Below the pieces are notes generated by a model. It ran no database searches. It saw only the letters and a list, made by a program, of their open reading frames with translations, and was not told the DNA's origin. Positions 55,640 through 64,000 of a stretch of 64,000 nt of DNA are shown here, one piece after another (positions within the stretch are counted from its first letter, which is position 1; every line of letters starts with the position of its first letter). The position numbers and the translations under genes were made by a program. The stretch is from Trichopria drosophilae (lineage: Eukaryota > Arthropoda > Insecta > Hymenoptera > Diapriidae), in the NCBI GenBank assembly GCA_030407085.1, contig CM059584.1:63379501-63443500 (forward strand). The letters are read 5' to 3'.

Positions 55640-56572
55640 GGCATTTTTCGGGTTCTATTGTGAGATTTGCATTCTCAAGCCTTTTCATGAGTCTCTTAAA
55701 TTGTATTCTAAGTTCGTAATTTTTTTTGCATATACGACTATGTCGTCAAGATAGACTAAAAGTTCTATCCCTTGTAGACCAGTTAAAACGAGATCCATCA
55801 ATCGTTGGAAATCGCTAGGGCCATTTTTAATTCCCATTGGCATTCTGGCATATTCGTAATGACTACAGGGGATGGAAAATCCCGTTTCGTGGACATCCCT
55901 TTCATACATCTCAATCTGATGGAATCCCGATTTTAAGTCTAAAGTCGTAAAATATTCTACCATCCCTAATTGATTTAAGACATCGGTCACATTCGGGATT
56001 GGGTATGCATGGCCAATAAGTTTTTTCGTTGAGGTCTCTGTGGTCTATTACGAGTCTCCATTTTTTCTCACCCATTGGTCCCGTCTTTTTCGGAACCACC
56101 CAAGCTGGAGAATCGTAAGCAGATTTTGACGGTCTTATTATTCCTTCTCGAAGTTACTCGTCAACCTGGCGTTGCATTTCGGTTTTTATTGATGGTGGGT
56201 GACGAAATCGTTTGGCACGTATCGGCACGTCATCCGTCGTGTGGATGCGATGCTTAAAGCCCGTGGTCGCTGGCAGTGACTCACCCGGTAGGTGGAACAT
56301 GTGCGCGTATTCTTCGATGAGTGCCTCTACGTGTTCTCTTTCTTCATCTGAAAGCGAGTTTAAGCCTATTTGCGATAGGACTGCTTCAGTTCTATTGCAT
56401 TTATTCCCCGTTGCCGTTCAAATTTTCGCCATTTTACCCTCTGTATTTAATTCCTCGCAATTGGCCATAGGTACGAAACTTCCTTTTTCGCCTAAGAAAT
56501 CTACATTCTTCCCAATTTCGCATTCCTCCAATTCGAGAAAGGGTTCTTTGATAAAAAATCATTTGATATTAG
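55640..56572 (-). pseudogene. Gypsy reverse transcriptase, truncated
   Basis: Reads FLELEECEIGKNVDFLGEKG, LNSLSDEEREHVEALIEEYA, HRIHTTDDVPIRAKRFRHPP, a TAA at about 56,152, then LREGIIRPSKSAYDSPAWVV, KWRLVIDHRDLNEKT, TTLDLKSGFHQIEM, and ELLVYLDDIVVYA with the catalytic YLDD. After a frameshift, RLMKRLENANLTIEPEKCQF closes the RT thumb at about 55,640. These are classic insect Gypsy RT motifs. RNase H and integrase do not follow, so the element was cut here and joined to the 53.6-55.6 kb unit. Confidence 0.9.
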
Positions 56573-59126
56573 TGTTACGCTCGAACCCGGGGTACTTATA
56601 TGAGTACTCTGGATACTTACGTGAAAGGGCGGTCGACCTTAAGGGTCGACTCTGGGTTCTGGGTGAACGGAGATGGCTGCGCTAAAGAAAGAAAGTCTGG
56701 GGAAGTGAAACAAATAACTCCGAGTATGTTGACATAATAAATTTATTTGACTGAAGTGGTAAGGAAATACAAGAAGGAATAGAATGGAGGAAAGTCAGGG
56801 GCAGCAGCGGCGGCTGGTAGTGATTCCCGGTCAGGAGTCGACACCGGAAAACTGTGCGACTGAAAATGAGAATACACCACATAAAAATAGGGACCCTAAA
56901 TGTTATTGTTAGTAGGCAGTAAGGATGAGGAAAAGACAAGGATAAAAACTATATTTATAAATATTGATGAACACCGACTTAATAGAAAAATGATTATTTT
57001 ATATAAAAAAACAAATAATAATCAAGGGTTGATTTTAATTCCTAACAGCCCTACTGATGCTCGTGGCTTGATCGAGTTTTCATTCAAAGAATGATCTCGA
57101 TCCAAGTCACTAGTATCCCTAAAAAAAAGTATCCCTAAGGTGTTAATCTCTTGTTTGGTGTAAAAAAAAATGTTAAAGAGATTAATACGTTCGTCGCATT
57201 AAAAATAAAAAATATATTAAAAAAAATTAATTCTTTACATTTGTTGCCGTAGCAACTCGTCTCTTTTCGGGCAATAAAAAAGGAGGGAAGGATATAATAG
57301 TTGGGATTTTAATAAAAAAATAAACTTACTTTTTATTGTTGGTTGGTGATCTCCTGGTCCTTATTCTTGGAGTGGGGTGCCCTTGTTTGTGGAGTGTGAG
57401 CCAACTGAGATGAACTCCTCCTAGATAGGCCTTCAAGAAAATTGGGTTGATTCTTCGTGAGGGAGATTTGACGAGCTCTTTGAATCGGCACCGTGACCCC
57501 AGTTAAAACACTACGATAATCAGTTTACGCGGCGACCCGACGTTGAACTCAGGGTTCAAAAACTGCTCGCCGTTACCCTTGATTTTTTTAAGGTTTGAGG
57601 AAGACTTCGGACGTTCAGACCGAAGGGGAGAAGAAGGAAAATATTACGACGTTCAAACGGAAATATCGGAAAAAATGATGGAATCGTGCGAAGCTGAACG
57701 AGTCGCTCTCGTCACGAAATGTGGGATTTTTGGAAACCGATGTTCGGACGTTCAGACCGAATACCTTATCTAGGACAAGAGATGAGTGGGTATAAGCGAG
57801 AAGCTGGATGAACCGCTTGCCATCGCTAGGAAGGGTTTTTTTAGAAAGGTTGGAGATTCAGAGGTTTCAGGCGGATTGGTGGCGGTGCTGGAAGGAGCTC
57901 TTTTTATACTCGATGCCTTGGCCATAAAAGTGCAGTCGAGTCGGAAAAGTGACATTTTTTTTGTGGCGTGAAAATGTACAATTTTTGTAAGAAACGTATA
58001 AACTATTGTTATGACATGTATGGTTTTTATGTTGACGCAAAATGTGTTACAATAAGATGACAATAATTAGTACAAACTTGAACGGAAGTTGTAGCACGAG
58101 TTTCACAAAAGTTATTAATAAAAAAGGAATTTTGTATCAACTATTTATATTAATTTTTCTTAAATGTTTTATCTGAGTGAAAAATACTAGGTGTAGACAT
58201 TAGAAATATGTTTTAAGTTATTAAAATATATTTATAATTTATGTGAATATTTTTAATTGTTCTTTTTAATTTTAATTATTAGTTTTAATTATTTGTTTTT
58301 ATAAATATTCATTCAAGTGTTGTACTAATTTTACAGGAAGACAGTTGGTGTATTTTAATTCTATTAAAATGTCATTCTTTTAAATAATTTAATAATTTAT
58401 AAAAATAGCATTGTGCTTTGTTATACCAATATCTGACAGTTTTTCTTAGTAGCTGTAAAGGGAAAGGTGAAGGAAAAATTATTGTTTGTAACTTTATTTA
58501 TCACCTCGGTCAATCTTAATATTATTTATCGAATTTGTAATGTAAAATAAGGAAAAGCATATTGTCGTCGGTTGGGTTTTTCTAGTACCACCGTGTATAA
58601 GCGGATGTTTATTTTTCCTAATCTAATCTTTTTATATATTTTTATGACTAGGGTGGGACTATCGTGGTCCATGTGCACGTTTTCAGAGTTTCTTGTAGAA
58701 TTTAGAAAAAGGACAAGTTTTATTCTAAAAAATATTATGAAGATTGTTCAGCAAAATATTATTTTAATAAAAATGTATTAAGAATAAAAATAATAAAAAT
58801 AATATTTTAGTATAATTTTTAGATTTTCTTGATAGTTTAAAGTTTGTTGGTAATGGCGGAATCGTGTTTATTCACTGAGAATGGGGAAAACCTGCTTTTC
58901 CGACTTTTACATTCTTTTAGTGGGATCGGATTATCTTGAGAGAAGCTCGAGTTCGGGCGGTTAGAGTTTCCTTATTTGTACCCTTCGAGATCGATAGGGT
59001 AGTGTTCTTTATTACTAAAAACTGTTATCGGTATAACAAAGCAACGTAGCTCCGATTATGTTTGTGGATTTCTTAAAAGATGGAGTTAAATAAAAGAATG
59101 GTATTGCCGTTACGTGGGACGTACCA
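56573..59126. mobile_element. 2.55-kb insertion with TG...CA ends
   Basis: Starts TGTTACGCTCG and ends GGACGTACCA, with TTAG on both sides (56,569-56,572 and 59,127-59,130). It interrupts Gypsy coding between CVINTN and the RT leader. TG...CA ends and a 4-bp duplication fit an LTR retrotransposon or a solo LTR plus internal remnant. No retroviral domain is readable inside. GACGTTCAGACCGAA-type phrases repeat at about 57,610-57,770, and CGGCGACCCGACG at 57,530 may be a primer-binding-site remnant. The several 60-97 residue frames have no recognised motif. Confidence 0.5.
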
Positions 59127-59130
59127 TTAG

Positions 59131-59660
59131 TATTTATTACACATATATACGCATACCCGTTCCGATTTGTGACAAGCGCATTTCCGAAAAACACGCCCGG
59201 CCCGACATCTGTCTTAGGAATAAGCCCGAATTCTCTATCGTTAACTACATGCATTCGAACTACTGTCCGACATCGAGGTGGAATTTCGATTTCCGCGCGT
59301 ACTACAAATGAGAAAATGTAATTGTCAACCCGTACACAATCTTGCTCGTAATCGATTTTTGCACGAAGTATATGGAAAAAGGTATCGCCTAATATTCCGT
59401 CCTCCCTAATCGGAAATTCGTCGTGTACAACTTGCATGTCTACGATTATGCCTACCACATTTATTTTTACATATCCAAAAGTTTTCATAATTCCTTTCCT
59501 AATACCGCTTAGGTTGTAAGTCATATCTTTATCGGGGCATAATTTTTCTGACGTTTTACTAACTTTTATTAAATTTATTTCGGCGCCGGAATCTATGAGG
59601 AAGTTTCCCGACGCGCGCAGAAGATTTGAACTTTGAATCTCTATTCTTGGGCATTCGAAA
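59131..59660 (-). pseudogene. Gypsy aspartic protease
   Basis: FLIDSGAEINLIKVSKTSEK carries the DSGA catalytic Asp motif (about 59,579-59,593). It continues into MTYNLSGIRKGIMKTFGYVK, VVHDEFPIREDGILGDTFFH (the ILGxDF-type flap/hydrophobic motif), EIEIPPRCRTVVRM, and NALVTNRNGYAYICVINTN, where coding is cut by the 2.55-kb insertion. This protease matures Gag and Pol inside the particle. The DSGA part and the rest are in one frame, so the domain itself looks intact. Confidence 0.85.
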
Positions 59661-60200
59661 TCTCGGATGCGCTTCGGTGTCGAGAATACGCACTTGACGA
59701 GGGGTGCTGTGATGTTGGAGCCCGCTCGACGGGTCTTGATGGCGCCGAGCGGTCTGCGAGTTTAAATGACCGGACTGATTTCCAACGTCCTTATCTCGCT
59801 TCGTAGATTCGGTTTTAGGTTGCCTAGTTAACACTCTGTTATGTATATATTTATCTCGGTCATAAGTTTGCACTCGTGAATCAGTCCTGAACGGTTCGAG
59901 TTGATTGTTATTGTTCCCATATCTTTTCTCTCCATTATTCGCGTTAAATCTTTTTTCTAGGGGCCTATTATAGTAAATACCACCGGTATTTTCATGGTTT
60001 TCTCGATCGTTTCCAAATTTCGGACGGCGATCGCGATTATTATCATAGTCTCTGTCCCGGGTAAAGCTTTTATCGACTGAATTCTAAACATTCTTATTTT
60101 GTTCGCGTTGATAATTATTTTGTTGTGGTTTATCGCATAAATAATAGCAATTTTCACGAGTATGGCCGAAGAATGTCGCAACAATCATCAATTTATATTG
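59660..60200 (-). pseudogene. Gypsy gag nucleocapsid remnant
   Basis: The minus strand near 60,180-60,130 reads FFGHTRENCYYLCDKPQQNN, the G-H-x4-C end of a CCHC knuckle, followed by Arg/Asn/Gln-rich sequence down to the protease, typical of the nucleocapsid. The preceding Cys pair is not clear. Frames shift several times (one open frame at 59,873-59,559 overlaps the protease in another frame). Capsid sequence between here and the LTR is not readable. Confidence 0.6.
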
Positions 60201-60402
60201 TAACGAATTTTCTCTACTAATTTTGTTGAACATTTGAAAAATGGTATTTTCTTAGCTTTAAAGATCACTTCAGAATATTATTTAAAAATCAACAATAAAT
60301 TTGAAATAAATTATTATTACTTTGAGAAAATTTGTTAAAAAAAAATTTTAATGCAATTTCCACTTACAAGAGAATCGCAGTCATGAACACATCGACCCAC
60401 AT

Positions 60403-60452
60403 GTTGAAGTTATTGAAGTTCATTGAAGTTCTTGAAGTTGGTTGAAGTTTTC
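60403..60452. repeat. TTGAAGTT short repeat, five copies
   Basis: TTGAAGTT occurs five times in about 50 bp with 1-4 bp spacers. It lies in the gag-leader region of the Gypsy element and is a simple replication-slippage array. Confidence 0.75.
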
Positions 60453-60875
60453 TGTGCGTTTTGTGACCCTCAATGGTTTCTGGAGGCTGATTGACGCTTT
60501 TTTTTTCGTTTCAGCAACTCGTTTTTATTGGGATTAAAATTTGTTAAAAGTCAATGAATGTAAAGTTTTTAAAGTTTCTTGAATTTGAGATTAAATAAAA
60601 AAATCGAAATATAACAGTTGAACTAGTCACTTTTGTTTTTCCTTATTTGCATTGTTTCATTACATGTCGAAATGGTCCAATATGCATAACTAGAGATGAA
60701 GTCTTTTTTTTACAGCAGTATTTTAACTGCTTAATTCATGTGGATGTCATGTTTTATGCGAACAGTCACTTTCCGCGAATCTTTTGTACCTCACGGAGTA
60801 TTTAAGAGTGAACACTTTTAATGAAATTACTATTTCCTCTTGAAGTTATTTCAAAGAGACTCGATTCACTCGCGT

Positions 60876-60894
60876 ATCCCACCGCTGCCACCAA
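60876..60894 (-). promoter_or_regulatory. Primer-binding site of the Gypsy element
   Basis: On the minus strand, TGGTGGCAGCGGTGGGAT follows the LTR end after a few bases. A TGG-initiated sequence complementary to a tRNA 3' end at this position is the site for priming minus-strand DNA. The particular tRNA is not determined. Confidence 0.55.
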
Positions 60895-60900
60895 AAAGTA

Positions 60901-61646
60901 TGTTACGTTTTCGAAGTAACAATTTAATTATTTTTACTGATTCCCGGTAGCGAAAGGAATTGGGTTGCGGGATACGCGTTAAGAGGATTTACACCCTAAG
61001 TGAAGGACGAGAGTTGATTTAAACTATGTATATTTATTCTTTCTGTCGCCAACTGAGGTTTTACCAAAAGATAGCGTTGGGACTAAGTACCACAAAGTCG
61101 TTTAATTCGAGGACAGTCGCTGATGACCGACGAATCTTTCGGAGATCTTCAGCCGATTACGAACGGTGCGACTCTGCACCGAGCGATGTTCTTAGTTAGA
61201 TGCACGGGGCGACTCTGCCTTCGGACATTGCAATTGCCCTTTTTATATGGTAGATCTATTTTCGAATATTAGATGTCGATGAGATCATCGTTCCTTCGGG
61301 ACGCCCACCTGCACTTGATGTTGGACACGTGTCATCTTCCACGAATCGCTTACCCCTTTGACCTATTCGTGACCTCGGCGATTCGGGCCACGTGTACTAT
61401 TGTGTGCTCGTGTGAGTGACGATCTTATGGATCATCTTACGTCGAGCTTCGGCGTGGCACATCCCTTTCCTGACCGTTTGGGCTTGCAACTAGAGGAACC
61501 CGTGGTTCCCCGTGTAAGTTGTAGCAGGTGTGCAATCTATGTGCGATGCCGACTCGGGCCCGTCGATGTGGGTTTCGTCGATTCTACAAAAGCAAGTATT
61601 GTCTATGTTACGAGTGCTAATATGTGCGTAGCCAGCATTCGTAACA
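60901..61646 (-). repeat. 5' LTR of the Gypsy element
   Basis: On the minus strand it begins TGTTACGAATGCTGGC and ends GAAAACGTAACA, giving TG...CA with a TGTTACG/CGTAACA inverted end, 746 bp. It contains a TATA box (TATAAAAAGG near 61,240) and a polyadenylation AATAAA near 61,035. No second copy is in the window. Confidence 0.7.
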
Positions 61647-61649
61647 CTT

Positions 61650-62770
61650 CAAATCTTTATAACTTTGTAAATAAAATAAATAAAAAGATTTAGTTTTTTA
61701 AGAATTGTGCGGAAATTTGTCTACTCGAACTCGGTTTCTCAGATTTTTCCATCGACATTTGTAAAAAAATATAATCAACATTATGTGAAAGTTTGAAACA
61801 AATTGTACTAGATATTTTCATTAAAACGTATGTTCGAAAAGCTGTAACTTTGGAACGAAATGAGATAAAGCAATGTTTCTTTGTTAGTTTTACAGATAAT
61901 TTTGTATATTTTAATTTATTCTTTAGTTGTTTTGTCGCAGGATGCCTGGGAAAAATTATAATTACAAAAAAAAAAAATCACGTTTTTGCGTATTTTTGTA
62001 AATATTTTGAGTTTTAACATATAAAAGTAATAAAACCATTTCGGGATTATCTTTCTAGAGTTAAAATCTAAACGTTCATGCAAAACTACTCGATCTAAAC
62101 ATTAATTTGATGAAAACATTTACGATAACGTTAAAAAAAAATGTGAAAAATCAAGATATTTCGAGTTTCCCGATATCGATTATTTTCATTTACGGCTTAA
62201 AATAATCGCGAGACAAATCTGAAAATATGCCTACAAAAACCCTGAGGTGCAAAAACTTTTGGGTTGAACTCAAATGAAGCTCACCGTGCTTCATGATTGA
62301 AATGACAGAAAATATTGTAAAAACGCAAATAAACAAAGATGGAAGAACTTCGGCGCTTGAAATAACAGCAGAATATATCATTACATGAAAATACTTAAAT
62401 TCTGAATACGATAATTAGAAGTAACACATGCTTCTAATCGTTTTTTCCTTTCTCCGGTAAGTCAATTACGGAGATTCCTTTCTAAATGAAAAAATGTACT
62501 CCCAAGATCACTGGAAGATTACATTTCAGAAATGTTTACATACTTTTCAATTAATTTTCAGAAGCTACCAAATTTCTACTTTTTCAACAGCCGGGATATC
62601 AGACACCGATGTCAACACACTAATTTCGTCAAGTCGTTCCCAGCTACACTTCAATATGTTAGAAACCGACCTTTGTTCTCAGTCATCAACGGAGGAGGGT
62701 TTCTAGGGAGGAAAGAATTTGGCGCTGATTCAGTACTAGAATAACAAAATGGAATGTATTTAACAAAAGT
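61650..62770. other. No recognisable gene
   Basis: AT-rich. A segment at 62,461-62,535 is similar to 63,771-63,845 (shared phrases CAATTACGGAGATTC / CAACTACGAAGATTC and CCAAGATCA), so a short diverged duplication exists 1.31 kb apart. Overlapping 70-residue frames at 62.5-62.7 kb show no domain. Confidence 0.35.
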
Positions 62771-62772
62771 AG

Positions 62773-63184
62773 GTGTTACACGATGCTTGTCGGGATTCAT
62801 CGAACGGCGCAGCGGACAAAGGGCGCGATGCTTTCGGCGCGTCTCGAGGCCGCGACTGCCTTTCTCGAACCTTCTCGGACACAGTCCGAGTTAGTTTCGC
62901 CTCCAGAAACTTCTATATTACCCCGGCTATCCGCCTCAATTCCCGTCTTGGGCTGTACACCACAACGGCAGTTACTACTATATCGCCACTTTTGGCTACC
63001 GTTCGCAAAAACAACCCCTTTCGACACTCGCAAAACATTAGTCGCTCGCTTCGTGGTTTCGACCCAACTGCCGTTCCACGCTTTTTCTCTCTTTATCGCA
63101 GTCCTACCAACACCAGCCGAAACGCGATCGCAACGCCATGGCCACTCGCGCGAATCAAACTCAGTCAAGCTCAACTATAGCTAA
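62773..63184. other. GC-rich island, open in three frames, unidentified
   Basis: About 400 bp with markedly higher GC than its surroundings, open on both strands in three frames (135, 133 and 125 residues). It has no motif in any frame. It may be part of an LTR or promoter-like segment (TGTTACAC at 62,773). I do not call a gene. Confidence 0.3.
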
Positions 63185-63448
63185 AATAAAGCGCAACACA
63201 CTCTATGACATAAAGGCATCTAACAAATAGTTATTCGTGGTAAAGAGCATTGAAGCCAACAAGAGGGACTGTTTCGTATCTAAATTGTTTCATATCGTCG
63301 ACAATCGACTGTAACAATCAAGTATATAATTAGATACTTTCATTATTAATTATCATATATCGCAAATACATTTCTAGTGCATTTCATACTCAAAATGTCA
63401 ATAAATGCTTAAAAATATGTAAACATAGAAGCTGGACGAACTATGGTA

Positions 63449-63666
63449 CTAATGGTTTGTCTTTCCGACACGATTGGCTCGTGTCTAATAATGTTTTGTT
63501 TTCAAAGACAACTAGTTCGTCTCTAAGCGTTAGTCAGTCGTCATCCGACACGAGTGGTTAATGACGAAAGACGACTGGCTCGTGTTGGAGTACAACTGGC
63601 TGATAAACTCCTTGTCTACTACATTATTAGACATAAGCCAGTTGTGTCGGAAAGGCAAACCACTAG
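63449..63666. mobile_element. 218-bp palindromic MITE, TA-flanked
   Basis: Arms of about 45 bp (GGTTTGTCTTTCCGACACGA and the inverted GGTTTGCCTTTCCGACACAA) end a foldback flanked by TA (63,447-63,448 and 63,667-63,668). GACTGGCTCGTGTT-type phrases also repeat internally. It has no coding capacity. Confidence 0.8.
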
Positions 63667-63668
63667 TA

Positions 63669-64000
63669 TTTTCTACTCTCTGTATATGATATATGACATT
63701 ACGACAAATTATTTAAATTTTTAACGCCGTTGTTTACACTTTTTTATAATCGTTTTCAATTTCTTTCCAGCAATCAACTACGAAGATTCTTTTGTAAATT
63801 ATAAACTACACTTCCAAGATCATTTCAACATTACGCTGAGAAAAGTTCACTTACGTTATTGTAGAGTTTCTGGAGCTACAATTTTTATTTGTTCACTGCC
63901 AAGGATACTAGAAGACCACAGACCGCTATCAAAACTCCAAGACGGTGCTCCAAGGTACTTTTCAGGCGGATCTCTATTGTGTCATCTCACAAGTCAACTT
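63669..64000. other. Possible exon-like segment, unidentified
   Basis: After a TTTCTTTCCAG-type acceptor (about 63,770) the plus strand reads INYEDSFVNYKLHFQDHFN and stays open for a while. The related copy at 62,461 suggests a repeat rather than a gene. No family recognised. Confidence 0.2.

Larger units (their letters stand above)
55635..61646 (-). mobile_element. Gypsy-type LTR retrotransposon remnant
   Basis: On the minus strand: LTR (61,646-60,901), primer-binding site (about 60,894-60,876), decayed gag (about 60.2-59.66 kb), protease (59,660-59,131), then RT (56,572-55,640). A 2,554-bp insertion with TTAG duplications splits protease from RT. RNase H, integrase and the 3' LTR are missing beyond 55,635. 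Frameshifts and stops occur in RT and gag. Confidence 0.85.

Noticed and set aside
62773..63184. Protein-coding gene in the GC-rich island
   Set aside because: Open in three overlapping frames on both strands with no domain or splice context; better explained by composition.

Overview
This window is eukaryotic, AT-rich, and almost entirely transposable-element DNA. The mix of families (Penelope-like element with GIY-YIG, tnp2-type CMC/EnSpm-like transposon, Tc1/mariner with a 41-residue catalytic spacing, Gypsy LTR elements, two non-LTR retrotransposons, several MITEs) points to an insect. A hymenopteran such as an ant is my best guess, but that is inference from element families and not from a diagnostic gene. 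I see no clear single-copy host gene and no rRNA gene. The only tRNA signals are degenerate SINE-like heads.

Layout. 1-9.6 kb: a gag zinc-knuckle scrap, a CT microsatellite, a GGATA-rich non-autonomous DNA element (2,933-3,780), an AT-rich block with three tRNA-like SINE heads, a 550-bp TTCA microsatellite, and a minus-strand LINE whose reverse transcriptase is cut off by that microsatellite. 9,628-14,835: a near full-length plus-strand LINE with 14-bp target-site duplications. 16.3-17.1 kb: a minus-strand Gypsy integrase fragment. 17.3-53.6 kb: one Penelope-like element (PLE) whose reading frame is broken by three insertions. The largest is 31,982 bp (18,828-50,809); another is 1,458 bp (51,713-53,170). 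53.6-55.6 kb: a minus-strand OTU-protease-like ORF and neighbours, probably from an LTR element. 55.6-61.6 kb: a minus-strand Gypsy element (LTR, primer-binding site, gag remnant, protease, RT) split by a 2.55-kb insertion. 61.6-64 kb: mostly featureless DNA with one palindromic MITE.

The striking object is the 32-kb insertion. Its ends are CCCAAGTA inverted repeats flanked by TT, and it sits exactly in the PLE RT catalytic motif. It carries a tnp2-type transposase (minus strand, 19.1-22.6 kb) and a divergently transcribed seven-exon BEN-domain gene (plus strand, 22.9-37.1 kb) with recognisable splice sites. Two giant palindromes lie inside it. IR1 (24,056-35,729) lies in a BEN intron, includes an inverted copy of the end of a BEN exon, and has two more palindromes nested in its core. 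IR2 (37,501-50,590, flanked by TA) lies between the BEN gene and the right end. It carries exon-intron pieces of a glutamine-rich regulator-like gene and of an acidic-tail gene on both arms. A 419-bp TTAA-flanked MITE is in both IR2 arms, whereas a 2.67-kb mariner-like transposon is in only one, and the other arm retains the empty TA site. Order of events: PLE, then the CMC-like element, then the palindromes, then the mariner.

The coding frames of nearly every element are broken, so the region looks like an old TE graveyard. The palindromes could still fold into hairpins, or if transcribed give double-stranded RNA carrying captured gene sequence.
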